Notes: a model not told the origin generated them from the letters alone. A stretch of DNA of 64,000 bases from Saprospiraceae bacterium (GCA_013214355.1 JABSSL010000078.1:62001-126000); one strand, 5' to 3'; positions 26,862 through 36,507 are shown, counted from the first letter of the stretch. Translations and numbers: made by a program.

Positions 26862-27968
26862 CTATTGGTGAACAGCACATTTGGGCATTTTCTCTCTGAT
26901 AATCGCTACCTCTTCATTAGTAAACCCACTACCGGTTAGCATCAAGCTTTTCAGATTTTGTAATTCGTAAATACCTTCGTTCAGGTTCTTTTCGAGTGGG
27001 TTACCAGATAGATTCAGGTTTTCAAGACTTTGTAAGCCCTTGATCGCATTGGGAAGCGTAGTGATCTGGTTCTTGTTGGCATACACTACCTTAAGTTTCG
27101 GTAGTTGGCAAAGAGAAGCCGGAAACTCCCTAAATCCGCAATTCCACATGAGTATGGATTCGAGTTTTGTGAGCTTGGCCATAGAGGCGGGGAAATCACT
27201 TAAAGTAAGATTATCATGAATTCTTAGTTTCTGAAGTGCCTGTAAACGGCCAAATGAGTCAGGTAGCTTCTTCAGCTGATTCTCTGCACAACCCAACTGT
27301 CCTAAATTTGCCAGATCCCCGATAGACTCCGGGAATTCTTCCAGCTGATTCTGGGAAACAAATAGTACTTCCAATGCACTCAATCCGCCAATAGATTCTG
27401 GCAAGGACTTCAATTGATTACCCCCGAGAAACAACCATTCCAATTGGTCTAATTGTCCAATGGTAATCGGTACCTCTTTCAATTGGCTCTCCGAAAGTGT
27501 TAGCTTCTTCAATTTTCCAAGCTTTCCTATACTTTTTGGCAAAGAATCCAGCTTGTTCTTGTCCAAGTATAAATTGGTAAGTTCTGTCAAATTCCCGATC
27601 GATGAAGGCAGTGATTTGAGTTGGCACTCAATCAAACTCAGCTGAAATAGCTTCTTTAGCTCCCCGATCTCTTCTGGGATTTCTTGAATGGGATTTTGCG
27701 AAAGGGCGAGAAAAACCAGGTTCTTCATTTCTAAAATCTCCATTGGGAAAGTGGTAAGATTTTGTCCCGAAAGATCGAGTTCTGCTACCTTCTCTGGATT
27801 TTTTTTTGCCTCTTCTAAGGATTTAGTGAAGATACTTCCCTTAGGAATTTGAGCCTGTAATAGAGCGGGTACCAAAAGAAGCAGAGGGAAAAGGTATCTG
27901 AAGGGCGCTTGGCTGGATATGAATAGATTTTTTGAGCTTAGCGCTGAGGGCAGAGAGAAGAAAAACAT
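26862..27968 (-). CDS. Exported leucine-rich repeat protein
   Basis: The 368-residue protein has an N-terminal export signal with an unusually long polar start (hydrophobic core YLFPLLLLVPALLQAQ near residues 25-40). About a dozen leucine-rich repeats with a 23-residue period follow, for example LTELTNLYLDKNKLDSLP, LDQLEWLFLGGNQLKSLP and LQSLENLNLSGNPLEKN. The repeats are of the bacterial 'LPxSIGxLxxL' type, which forms a curved solenoid used for binding proteins or glycans. It is the first gene of a three-gene operon (LRR protein, lipoprotein, TPR protein), so the products probably form an envelope complex, which is an inference from gene order. An enzymatic role is not indicated. Confidence 0.92.
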   Translation of the reverse strand: MFFFSLPSALSSKNLFISSQAPFRYLFPLLLLVPALLQAQIPKGSIFTKSLEEAKKNPEKVAELDLSGQNLTTFPMEILEMKNLVFLALSQNPIQEIPEEIGELKKLFQLSLIECQLKSLPSSIGNLTELTNLYLDKNKLDSLPKSIGKLGKLKKLTLSESQLKEVPITIGQLDQLEWLFLGGNQLKSLPESIGGLSALEVLFVSQNQLEEFPESIGDLANLGQLGCAENQLKKLPDSFGRLQALQKLRIHDNLTLSDFPASMAKLTKLESILMWNCGFREFPASLCQLPKLKVVYANKNQITTLPNAIKGLQSLENLNLSGNPLEKNLNEGIYELQNLKSLMLTGSGFTNEEVAIIREKMPKCAVHQ

Positions 27969-28061
27969 GAGAGAGTCGATTTAAAATTGAACCTGGGCAA
28001 GGAAGTTACCAGCACCCCTTGCCCTAGATTTAGTATTCCTACTTGTGAAAGTACGCATTAT

Positions 28062-30014
28062 CTACTCCACTCGCAATACCCCTCGCATACTCGCTGCATG
28101 CCCAGGGAAAGTGCATACATACTGATATTCACCTGGCTCCTTTGGCGCTTCAAAATAAATCACATCATTACTATTAGGGGTGAGCAAGGTGGTATGATAC
28201 AGTACATCCTCAGATTCCGGGATAAAGCCTTTTTCTTGTCCTTCCAACCCCAAAGCCATGGCCGCTTGTCCAATCTTATTGGCCGTACCTGGCTTTACGA
28301 TCAGTAGGTTGTGAATCATGTCATCCGGATTATTGAAAGTCAATTTAACCTTGCTTCCTGCCTTAACCGTAATCAGGTTTTTATCGAAGAGCATACCTGC
28401 CTTGGCAACCAGTTCTACACTCTCCTCCGGACCATTGGTCCAGCTCGCAGGCATTTTGGTAATCCGCTTCGGGCTAACAATGTTCGTATTTACTCCATCT
28501 ACATTGGCGTGTTCCGCATGCTCAGACATATCCATCTTCTCTCCCGCAGGAATCCGATTCAAGGTATAGTAAGCTAGGGGGTGCACCAAGGGCTTACCCG
28601 CTCTATTTTGTACGCCCTCTGTTTTGATCTCATAGACATACCCTAACCGAAGTCCTTCTATATATAAACGAGCACTTAAGCCATCCTCTGCTACCTCTAT
28701 TTTCCGAATCGCTCTCTTCTCTAAATCGACCACCGGGCTGCCATAATTGTGACGATACAGATAGGTAAAATCTGAGATAGAATAAGCATTAATATCACTG
28801 GCCGTTTCCTGATCAACTGCCTCTGTAAAAGTGAGTAAAAAGCCATCTGGTTGGATATTGATGTTCTGGATTTCAAAGGGAGTCTTCCCCGTATAGTTTA
28901 GCCGTTCCAGTGCATAGCGTTCCTTTCCGGTAGAAGCCCAACCTCGATTCGTTTGCCCTACGTACAAGGATTGATCCGGCCCCCAAGTCAAGCGAAGCAC
29001 GCCAGAGGAGAATCCTTCTCGGAAAGGCAGGCAAGCCCCTTGATATACCCCATCAATCTTCTCTTGAACTACCCGCATAATCTTACTGTGCCCTTGATCT
29101 CCCACCAGCAGCTGTCCCTCAAAAGGTCCGAATTCGTCATGATCGATCAATAGAACATCGGAAGTAGAAATACCCATCAAGGTATGTGGGAACCAAACAC
29201 TAGGCGGCTTAACGGCAGGGTGCTTCTCTTGATAAGAATAAAGGGAATACCCCAATGTATCGCTGATATCTGCCATGGTCAGTTTCACCGGAGATTCCGG
29301 TTCTCCACTCCACTTCAAGCCTTCAGGGTGTCCCACAAAATCGCCCTTCTCTATATGGGTCATCCTGCCGGATCCTACCCAATCCCCTTGATTTTCGGTG
29401 TAAAACACATCCCCGGCAGCATTGGCACCAAAGCCAGCAGGAGATCGCATGCCAACTGCAACCGGACTCATTTCTCCTTCTGGCGTAATTTCCAACATCC
29501 AGCCTCTCCATTTCGACAGACTGGCACCACGACCGATCCAGCCCAAATTCAAAGTAACCATCATATTCCCATTGGGCATGATCAATGGTCCATAGGAATA
29601 TTCATGATAGTTCCCAACCAAGGGCCAGCCATAGATTTTGCGAAAGCTGTCTGCTTTCCCATCTCCATTTTTATCAGCAATGCGCGTCAGTTCGGCTCGC
29701 TGTGTACAATAATATTCTCCGTCTTTAAAGGCTAGCCCCAAAGGCTCATGTAAGCCATGAGCAAAGCGCACAAAGGTAGGATTGGCACTTGCTGGATTGG
29801 CAATCGTCCATATTTCTCCGCGGCGGGTACAAACCGCTAGTTTCCCACTGTCGTCAAAAGCTAGTCCCCCAGCCTCCAATACTACCCCTTCTGGAATGGG
29901 CACCTTACTAATTTTGTAATAATCCGCCTCTTTCTGCAACAGCGGACTTTGGGCATACAGGCTCGACAGCCCGATCAACAACACATATAGAATAGAATAT
30001 CTTTTCGAAAACAT
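28062..30014 (-). CDS. Beta-propeller protein fused to a type I copper (plastocyanin/azurin-like) domain
   Basis: I choose the ATG at 30014 (MFSKRYSILYVLLIGLSSLYAQ), which gives a clean signal peptide; the frame also opens at 30038. The first ~430 residues look like an NHL/glucose dehydrogenase-type propeller: LAFDDSGKLAVCTRRGEIW, DKNGDGKAD, PNGNMMVTLNLGW, GVLRLTWGPDQSLYVGQT. The last ~110 residues form a cupredoxin. Numbered from the 30038 start, the copper ligands are His576 (DDMIHNLLIV), Cys642 and His647 (YVCTFPGH) and Met651, the order expected for auracyanin/azurin. No heme motif (CxxCH) is present. Planctomycetes and Bacteroidota encode similar fusions, often next to DUF1080 genes as here. 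An electron-transfer link to a periplasmic sugar dehydrogenase is an inference. Confidence 0.88.
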   Translation of the reverse strand: MFSKRYSILYVLLIGLSSLYAQSPLLQKEADYYKISKVPIPEGVVLEAGGLAFDDSGKLAVCTRRGEIWTIANPASANPTFVRFAHGLHEPLGLAFKDGEYYCTQRAELTRIADKNGDGKADSFRKIYGWPLVGNYHEYSYGPLIMPNGNMMVTLNLGWIGRGASLSKWRGWMLEITPEGEMSPVAVGMRSPAGFGANAAGDVFYTENQGDWVGSGRMTHIEKGDFVGHPEGLKWSGEPESPVKLTMADISDTLGYSLYSYQEKHPAVKPPSVWFPHTLMGISTSDVLLIDHDEFGPFEGQLLVGDQGHSKIMRVVQEKIDGVYQGACLPFREGFSSGVLRLTWGPDQSLYVGQTNRGWASTGKERYALERLNYTGKTPFEIQNINIQPDGFLLTFTEAVDQETASDINAYSISDFTYLYRHNYGSPVVDLEKRAIRKIEVAEDGLSARLYIEGLRLGYVYEIKTEGVQNRAGKPLVHPLAYYTLNRIPAGEKMDMSEHAEHANVDGVNTNIVSPKRITKMPASWTNGPEESVELVAKAGMLFDKNLITVKAGSKVKLTFNNPDDMIHNLLIVKPGTANKIGQAAMALGLEGQEKGFIPESEDVLYHTTLLTPNSNDVIYFEAPKEPGEYQYVCTFPGHAASMRGVLRVE

Positions 30015-30140
30015 CTTTTTAAATTTTCCGCGGCACAAACATCCGAGGTTTTACTTGCTAAGGAATTGATAAGGCCTGGATGCTCTGCCTACGCTTTTAC
30101 GCAATTTTTTACCCTAAAAACTATCTAGACAGTCTATCTT

Positions 30141-32045
30141 CTACCAGATGAGGTTATACGTCACACGTTCCTTACCTGCTAGCGGAACTAGGAGTAAATC
30201 ACCATTTCCCCCACCGATGGTGGCCTCTTCTACATCAATATAGTATTCCCCATCAATTCGATACCAGCCAGATTCCAGGGCTTCGATACTGCCAGCGGCT
30301 AGACGCACATACTGATTAGCTTGAGGGGTTCCGCTATCTACCGTAATGGTACGCTTGATGTTGCCGTCATTGGTAGGTAAGACTTGATCGGATAATTGCA
30401 GCCCCCCATATTGATACTTAAAGATGGGATATCCATCCGCATCCAAATCGTAACCGTCAATCGTGTATCCCGCTGGAAGACCCGTCGGCCAAGTCCCTTT
30501 GGGATCATCCAGCTGAGCTACGCTCACCCCTGCAGAAGCCTCTGCACTAGCATTGGCAGGGATCAACAATTGGCTATGGCCTCGACCAACCCACATGTTC
30601 GTTACATCTGCAAATTCTCCTCTCCACGCATGGAGCAAGGTTCCCTCTTCTAAATCAAAGGTGTAGTGTATGCCAAGCGGGCTACCAACAGATATTGGGA
30701 AGTTCCGTTTTTGCCCTTTGTGGTTCACGAAACTACGAATCAACTCTGGCCCTCCACTGGGATTGATGACCAGTCTCTCTGGGCCTTTCCTAGGGGCTTT
30801 TGTGGACTCCTTAGCTCCCAGGGATTGCCACTTGATATTCGGACCTTCATAAAACACGAACAGCCGCTTCCCCCATACATCTTGATAATAGGTTAAGTCT
30901 ATCGTATGCGTGCCCTTCGTGAGTGTGACCATTCCACGTTCTGTACCCATTCCGGGCTCTCCATCATTATGGATAAGAAGATCTCCATCGATGAAGAGAT
31001 CTCCACCATCATCAATACGAGTCTCGAACAGGTATTCGCCCGCTACTGGAACTTCTAACTGTGCAGAAAAAGATAAAGCAAATTTATCCTTAAGCCCTTC
31101 TATCTCCACGTCAAAATCCTCTTTAGAACCAGCATCCGTAGCCGTCAAGGTATCTACATTGGGTAGATGGTCCCAATCACCTTTATACACTTTGTATTGA
31201 ATGTTGTTGACCTGCAACTGATCCAAAGTATAGGCCTTGTAATGAATGTCTTTGAAAGCCACTGCCCCTTTAAGGCTAGCAAACACCAGGGCAGCTTCTG
31301 CTACTTCATCCGTATTACTCGCTCCGGCAGAGGGAGCAGCTATTTCCACATTCTCCATGAGGGTATACCCGTTGAGTCGCAGATAGTGCAATTTTGCATT
31401 GCTTAATTTTCCTCCGTTCTCATCGAATCGAGCAGCCTCGAAGTACAAACTCAAATGCTGCCATAAGCCGGGTGCCCGACTGGCATTGACCGGTGTCAAG
31501 TGATCATTGGCGGCAGAATTGCCCAGCAACATGCCACATCGCTGACTCTCCTTGCCCCAGGTATCTTCCAATTGGATGGCATATCTCCCTTGCAGCCACA
31601 GCTGAGCCTGCCCATCCTTTGGCAGCAAGAACATTAGATCCATTTCCAAATCACCATGCTCCATCTGTGTAGCCAAAGTAGTGAGGGTGTTCGTCTCATT
31701 AGCACAAACTAAAGCTCCGGAGCCTTCATTTACTTGAAAATCTGCATCCGGAGTGGCAGCAAAAGCATTCCCCACTATGGCCCAAGCAGCGCTAGGAGAT
31801 GAAAAAGCAGAAAGATCCTTTAATGGGAAGTCTTGCTTGGGGAGCCTTGCTGGTATTTCGGGAGTATCGGGTTCCTCCTCCTCTGCAATAGTCACATCCC
31901 CTTGGCAAGATGAGAGGATAAGCAGCAAGCAAATGCCTTTCAGGGGTAGCAAACTTGCTGTTCCTAAGCGTGATCTAATGTATTTGGAGGGTAATTGAAA
32001 CCAGCCCGGTTTCAACACCATCCTAAAGTTGGCCGAAAAATTCAT
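30141..32045 (-). CDS. DUF1080 (3-keto-disaccharide hydrolase-like) and PA14 domain lipoprotein
   Basis: The 634-residue protein carries a lipoprotein signal with lipobox LSSC (near residue 47) after a long N-terminal stretch; an ATG at 32021 gives a shorter version. Residues ~70-270 match the DUF1080/3-keto-disaccharide hydrolase fold (GDLEMDLMFLLPKDGQAQLW, GLWQHLSLYFEAARF, LRLNGYTLMENV). Residues ~275-400 match a PA14 domain (FSAQLEVPVAGEYLFETRID, DDGGDLFIDGDLLIHNDG). PA14 domains bind carbohydrate. The C-terminal third is a beta-rich region with Trp and Gly repeats that I cannot name. It lies 126 bases upstream of the propeller-cupredoxin gene on the same strand and probably shares its transcript. 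Together they suggest oxidation and cleavage of a sugar at the cell surface, by inference from family associations. Confidence 0.85.
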   Translation of the reverse strand: MNFSANFRMVLKPGWFQLPSKYIRSRLGTASLLPLKGICLLLILSSCQGDVTIAEEEEPDTPEIPARLPKQDFPLKDLSAFSSPSAAWAIVGNAFAATPDADFQVNEGSGALVCANETNTLTTLATQMEHGDLEMDLMFLLPKDGQAQLWLQGRYAIQLEDTWGKESQRCGMLLGNSAANDHLTPVNASRAPGLWQHLSLYFEAARFDENGGKLSNAKLHYLRLNGYTLMENVEIAAPSAGASNTDEVAEAALVFASLKGAVAFKDIHYKAYTLDQLQVNNIQYKVYKGDWDHLPNVDTLTATDAGSKEDFDVEIEGLKDKFALSFSAQLEVPVAGEYLFETRIDDGGDLFIDGDLLIHNDGEPGMGTERGMVTLTKGTHTIDLTYYQDVWGKRLFVFYEGPNIKWQSLGAKESTKAPRKGPERLVINPSGGPELIRSFVNHKGQKRNFPISVGSPLGIHYTFDLEEGTLLHAWRGEFADVTNMWVGRGHSQLLIPANASAEASAGVSVAQLDDPKGTWPTGLPAGYTIDGYDLDADGYPIFKYQYGGLQLSDQVLPTNDGNIKRTITVDSGTPQANQYVRLAAGSIEALESGWYRIDGEYYIDVEEATIGGGNGDLLLVPLAGKERVTYNLIW

Positions 32046-32430
32046 TATGTTTTGTTTTGTGTAAGAACCATTTCAAACCTATTCATCTGGACTGCAGCCA
32101 GTAGGTCCGAATCCGTTCCAAAAGTAATTGTCATCGCGACCCTACAAATCTAGCATTTTTCCCACGTAAGGCATTCATGAAGTAGTAGCCGGATTTTCAG
32201 TATTGGGCCTTTTTGTTCCACTCCCTATGCTCAGTCTAGCAATGCGTACCTCTTCCTGATATCAGCTTCAAATAAAGCTGCCAAAAACCGAATTCTCCGC
32301 TCACAAGCTACCTTTTAGCAAAATTTCAGTTTATCTTTCGCTAGGCAAGCTGTTGGAGATTCTGAATGCAACAATAAAAAACCAGAGCTTGCCCTGCTAG
32401 CATCACTATTTTTCACATTAAAGTAGCCTA
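32046..32430. other. Divergent intergenic region (385 bases)
   Basis: This stretch lies between the start codons of the DUF1080 gene (minus) and the serine hydrolase gene (plus), so it should hold two promoters. I see no gene, strong palindrome or clear Bacteroidota -33/-7 promoter pair in it. Confidence 0.6.
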
Positions 32431-33675
32431 ATGAAGATTTTAAAACTTACACTTCCTGCCTTTTTAGCAAGTCTTTTTCTAGCAACACTTGTTTTGGCCC
32501 AGCCTGCTCCAATGGCCCAAGCCGAAATGGTGGGCCTATCAACGGAGCGCCTAGCTAAGGTCAAGGACAAAATGCAATGGTATATCGATGAAGGTAAATT
32601 GGGTAGTATTGTCAGTGTGGTAGCTCGGAAAGGCAAGGTCGTACATATGGAAGGCTATGGCACAACACAGATTGGAGGAGGAACAGCTGTGACGCCCAAA
32701 ACCATCTTTCGCATCTTTTCTATGTCAAAGCCAATCGTCAGTGTTGCACTGATGACGCTGTACGAAGATGGCAAATTCCATTTAGATGATCCTGTAGCCA
32801 AATATATCCCATCCTTCGGCAAGCTGAAGGTGTATGACAATGGGAAAATGGTTGATCTCGAACGTCCGATGACCGTGGAGCACCTCCTGACTCATACCTC
32901 CGGACTAAGCTATGGTTGGAATCCCACTCCCGTGGATACCATGTATGCCATGGCCAATATTTGGGAACCAGGAAGGAATCTGGAGGCCTTTGTGGATAGA
33001 ATCGCTACCCTACCCCTTAATTTCCAGCCAGGAGCGCGCTGGGAATATGGTGTTTCGACTGATGTCGTCGGGCGCTTGGTTGAGGTTATTTCTGGACAAC
33101 CTTTAGACAAATATTTGCAAGAACGCATCTTCACCCCATTAGGCATGGTGGACTCCGGTTTCTTTGTACCAAAGGATAAGTTAGATCGCCTAGCTACCGT
33201 CTATGCTCCTGATGGGAAAGGCGGAATCTTCCCCATGGAAACGCCACTAACTAACGGAATTAAGTCCCCAACAATCTTCTTCTCTGGCGGTGGTGGATTG
33301 GCTTCCACGCCGGAAGATTATTTACGCTTTGCACAAATGTTAGTGAACGGTGGTGAATTCGATGGCCAACGCATCTTGGGTAAAAAAACGGTAGAATTGA
33401 TGTTAATGAATCATTTACCGGATGGCATGACCGTCGGCTCAACCAATCCAGGAGCTGGTTTTGGACTTGGCTTTATGGTAACCTTGAACCCTGCACATCG
33501 CACAGAGATGGGGTCCATTGGAGAAGGAACTTGGTCTGGTTTGGCGAATACTTTCTTTTGGGTAGATCCGAAGGAGGAATTGGTAAGCATGGTCTTTACA
33601 CAGTTTTTACCGCATAGCTTTTATCCCCTCCATCGAGAGTTTAAGAACTTAGTCTATCAGTCGATTATAGATTAG
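32431..33675 (+). CDS. Exported serine hydrolase of the beta-lactamase/PBP (class C) family
   Basis: The 414-residue protein has a signal peptide (to LVLAQ, residue 24). The active-site motif SMSK places the nucleophile at Ser97 and the general base at Lys100. The second motif is Tyr207 in WEYGVSTDVVGRLVEV, the usual Y-S/G-x-S-T-D-V form of esterase-like members. HLLTHTSGLSYG and ERIFTPLGMVDSGFF are family hallmarks. Its closest functional relatives are often esterases or D-aminopeptidase-like enzymes rather than antibiotic-inactivating lactamases, so resistance should not be assumed. It is transcribed alone and ends before a perfect bidirectional terminator hairpin. Confidence 0.93.
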   Translation: MKILKLTLPAFLASLFLATLVLAQPAPMAQAEMVGLSTERLAKVKDKMQWYIDEGKLGSIVSVVARKGKVVHMEGYGTTQIGGGTAVTPKTIFRIFSMSKPIVSVALMTLYEDGKFHLDDPVAKYIPSFGKLKVYDNGKMVDLERPMTVEHLLTHTSGLSYGWNPTPVDTMYAMANIWEPGRNLEAFVDRIATLPLNFQPGARWEYGVSTDVVGRLVEVISGQPLDKYLQERIFTPLGMVDSGFFVPKDKLDRLATVYAPDGKGGIFPMETPLTNGIKSPTIFFSGGGGLASTPEDYLRFAQMLVNGGEFDGQRILGKKTVELMLMNHLPDGMTVGSTNPGAGFGLGFMVTLNPAHRTEMGSIGEGTWSGLANTFFWVDPKEELVSMVFTQFLPHSFYPLHREFKNLVYQSIID

Positions 33676-33772
33676 ACTTAAGATATCATGCTCCTTGGCT
33701 TTAGGAGAAACTGAGCAGTATGTCTTCTTCTTTCTGGCCTCTAAATGTCCAATAGCTTCTGAAAATATATCA

Positions 33773-33808
33773 ACCGGAGCGATGGCTTTCGCTAGTCATC
33801 GCTCCGGT
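33773..33808. terminator. Bidirectional terminator between convergent genes
   Basis: ACCGGAGCGATG (33773-33784) and CATCGCTCCGGT (33797-33808) form a perfect GC-rich 12-bp stem with a 12-base loop. It lies 98 bases behind the plus-strand stop codon at 33675 and 4 bases behind the minus-strand stop at 33813, so it can serve both genes. Confidence 0.75.
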
Positions 33809-33812
33809 CACT

Positions 33813-35207
33813 TCAATCACTGACAGCCTTACCCAGCCTTCCAAACCACTTGGCCATCACATTAGCCGCAGGTTTATTGTAGGGCGTAAAGTTGATACTC
33901 TGTCTACTATTCTGTGATCCGTCATAGCCTTTCCACTCCCAAAACAAAGCACCAGCAAACCATTCCTCCTTCCAGAATACCTTGAAGAAAGCTTCGTAAC
34001 AATTCGCCTGTGTTTGTGTAGATACCTTTTCGTAAAGACCACCCAAGCTACTGGCCCAAGCCCAGGGTTCGATGGCCGCATCGCAAGAACTTTTGTAGCC
34101 AATTTCTGTAAATAGGACAGGCTTATTGTAGCGTTTAGACATGGCTTCGATCTTCTTCACATGCGGTTTCCATCCTTTCACCAATTCATCAACTGAGGGG
34201 TTTTCGTTTTTCGTTAGCGGGAAATAGGCTTGGATCCCGATATAATCTAGATCGTCCCAAAAAGTGACATCTTCATACTCCAGATACCAATTCGCGCCAT
34301 AGGTCAATTTACCACTATATACACGCCTAACATCCTTAATTAGTGCTCGCCAAAACTCTGGCTGCTTTTTCACCACCATATGCAATTCCGCACCGATACA
34401 GAAGAAGGGGAGTCCCTGTTCCTCACTGAATTTGGCGTATTCCAGGATGTATTCACGATAGCTAGCTTGCCAGGTTTTCCAAGCAGCTTCATCCTCCATT
34501 TCAATATCGGAACGCCATTTCCCTCCGGAAGGCGAGCCCATCCAAATATGTGGTTTCATCATGACCTGAAGATTCAACTTCTTGGCTTTATCGATAAATT
34601 CCATATATCTATTGACCCGGCTCTGACCATTCCTAGTACCTCGTGAAATACGCAAATCAGGACTATTGTAGTCTTCCTGATAACTGTAAGGCACGAGTAC
34701 TACCCACTCAATATTGTTTTTGGTAATAGGTGTAAGAATATCACCATTGAACCTACGACTACCGAAGTAATGAACGCCACGGATCTTACCATCCTTGTTG
34801 TAACGTTGCAAGGCCGAGCCACTCCCATTCTCTACGGAATGATCCCATTCATACGAATAGTCTTTTTCTTGGGTATACCAATCGGCATATTTCCAGCCTA
34901 CTATTCCAAGCACCAGGGGGAGTAGAACGATAAGTGCCAAACGTCTTAGTACAATCTGTATTCCACGCTGTTGATATAAACGCCAAACAGCACGGAAGGA
35001 TAAGAAAAGTAATAGTGGAACATGGGACAGCACCCAACTGAACGGGTGCCCGGCTAACATCTGTATAAGGTCAAGCTGTCCGGCAAAGAACTCCCCCCAA
35101 CTGGCGGTAGAACTCCCGATACTTAAAGACAACAGGAACCACAGCAACAGAAAAGAAGAAAATACCCAAAGGAGGTAACGTTTTATTTGAGGCAGTCGAG
35201 CTTTCAT
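33813..35207 (-). CDS. Membrane-anchored GH113-like glycoside hydrolase
   Basis: The 464-residue protein starts with three predicted membrane segments (about residues 10-32, 55-73 and 88-106), followed by a TIM-barrel domain from about residue 140. The pattern fits glycoside hydrolase family 113 (beta-mannanase type): VMMKPHIWMG, FCIGAELHMVVK with acid/base candidate Glu274, WDDLDYIGIQAYFPL, and PVLFTEIGYKS with nucleophile candidate Glu368. GH113 enzymes hydrolyse beta-1,4-mannan or related glycans with retention. Fusion to a multi-pass membrane anchor is unusual for a secreted mannanase and suggests action on an envelope or periplasmic glycan. No other polysaccharide enzyme is nearby. The substrate is uncertain. 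Confidence 0.87.
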   Translation of the reverse strand: MKARLPQIKRYLLWVFSSFLLLWFLLSLSIGSSTASWGEFFAGQLDLIQMLAGHPFSWVLSHVPLLLFLSFRAVWRLYQQRGIQIVLRRLALIVLLPLVLGIVGWKYADWYTQEKDYSYEWDHSVENGSGSALQRYNKDGKIRGVHYFGSRRFNGDILTPITKNNIEWVVLVPYSYQEDYNSPDLRISRGTRNGQSRVNRYMEFIDKAKKLNLQVMMKPHIWMGSPSGGKWRSDIEMEDEAAWKTWQASYREYILEYAKFSEEQGLPFFCIGAELHMVVKKQPEFWRALIKDVRRVYSGKLTYGANWYLEYEDVTFWDDLDYIGIQAYFPLTKNENPSVDELVKGWKPHVKKIEAMSKRYNKPVLFTEIGYKSSCDAAIEPWAWASSLGGLYEKVSTQTQANCYEAFFKVFWKEEWFAGALFWEWKGYDGSQNSRQSINFTPYNKPAANVMAKWFGRLGKAVSD

Positions 35208-35407
35208 AAGGCAGTTAATAGATATGACAAATTAAGCACCTTGAAAATACAGTAATTTCTGCGCTTATCCCATACTTATTCACAATAGGATCTACTTCCT
35301 CACTCAATAATCTGTGAATTCTATTGGTCTTTCTGTGGAATCTTTAAGAACCTCCTGTTCAAAGTGAAGAATTTTATGCCACATTAATAATCAAGAATAA
35401 CAGAAAA

Positions 35408-36496
35408 ATGAGTGAAGAATCAAACATAGCTGGAATCCCGGCTCCAAATAAAAAAGTTGTCCAGTATATGAAAGATCACGGAATGCCCACACGTATACTA
35501 GAGGGCATGTCTGCAATCGGATGGTTTTCTGATATTCCATCTCCATTGAATCCCAATTCCACTTTAGCAGAAATTCACGAATATGTAGCCCTAACAGAAA
35601 CAGGTTCTGACTCGATATTCAACTTGCCTAATGTAATGACGTATGCCAATAATCTGTTGGAAGAAGTCAAGGAAGAAGAGATCGCCATCAAAGGAGTGGA
35701 CGGAAATGATATTCCGATCATCATCAATAGTCCAAAGCATTTCACCCCAAAAAAGGCCATCCTGTTTATTCATGGAGGTGGTATGTGCGTCTTAAGTGCT
35801 AAAGGAGGCACCTACAGAGCTTGGACCAGGTTGCTAGCAAAAGATGGACTGATCGTGGCATCTGTCGACTTTCGCAATAGCTCTGGGAATGGTGCTCGGG
35901 CCCCATTCCCAGCAGGCTTGAATGATTGCGTTTCCGCCCTGAAGTGGTTAAGTGATCGGGAAGAGGTGGAAGAAATTACTGTACATGGTGAATCTGGAGG
36001 GGCTAATTTAACCATCGCAACCTGTGTTCGTGCTGCAAAACAGGGGATCGCTCAAGATAAAGTTACAGGAGCTGCTCCATGGGCACCCTATATAGCCGGA
36101 CCAGCAGTTTGGGGTAATTGGGAAAAGGCTGATTTCCCTTCTCTGCGCGACCATAATGGAGCTGGAATCCCAGTCGACCAACTTATTTATTACGCCAAAA
36201 CCTATACTCCAAATAAAGCAGATTGGAAAACTGGAGAAGCTTGGCCATTGTGGCTGAAAGATGAAGAAATTGAATTATTGCCACCAATGTCTATGCATGT
36301 AAACGACCTTGAAACCCTGAGAGATGAAGGAATTGCCTTTTACAAAAGGTTGGCTCAGGCTGGTAAAATAGTAAGCCTTCAAAATCACTTGGGAACTACC
36401 CATGCTTTACATGTTTACGCTCCAATCTTCAATGCTTTTGATATCACAGAACTATCTGCTAAAGCAATTTCAGCATTTGCCTTAAGAAATAATTAA
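35408..36496 (+). CDS. Alpha/beta hydrolase (hormone-sensitive lipase-like esterase)
   Basis: The 362-residue protein has the family's oxyanion-hole motif HGGG (residues 122-125) and nucleophile elbow GESGG with Ser196. Likely triad partners are Asp300 (NDLETLRDEG) and His332 (GTTHALH). No signal peptide is present, so it is cytoplasmic. Members hydrolyse short-chain esters, lactones or amides, and the substrate here is unknown. It is the first gene of an operon with a short-chain dehydrogenase 11 bases downstream, then a small membrane protein and an AraC regulator. That set could handle an ester or alcohol that the regulator senses. The block is visibly richer in A/T than its neighbours. 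Confidence 0.92.
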   Translation: MSEESNIAGIPAPNKKVVQYMKDHGMPTRILEGMSAIGWFSDIPSPLNPNSTLAEIHEYVALTETGSDSIFNLPNVMTYANNLLEEVKEEEIAIKGVDGNDIPIIINSPKHFTPKKAILFIHGGGMCVLSAKGGTYRAWTRLLAKDGLIVASVDFRNSSGNGARAPFPAGLNDCVSALKWLSDREEVEEITVHGESGGANLTIATCVRAAKQGIAQDKVTGAAPWAPYIAGPAVWGNWEKADFPSLRDHNGAGIPVDQLIYYAKTYTPNKADWKTGEAWPLWLKDEEIELLPPMSMHVNDLETLRDEGIAFYKRLAQAGKIVSLQNHLGTTHALHVYAPIFNAFDITELSAKAISAFALRNN

Positions 36497-36507
36497 ACGA
36501 AATAAGA

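Noticed and set aside
32431-33675. Antibiotic-resistance beta-lactamase
   Set aside because: The motifs fit the broad serine hydrolase/esterase side of the family (YGVSTDV); nothing supports a resistance function.
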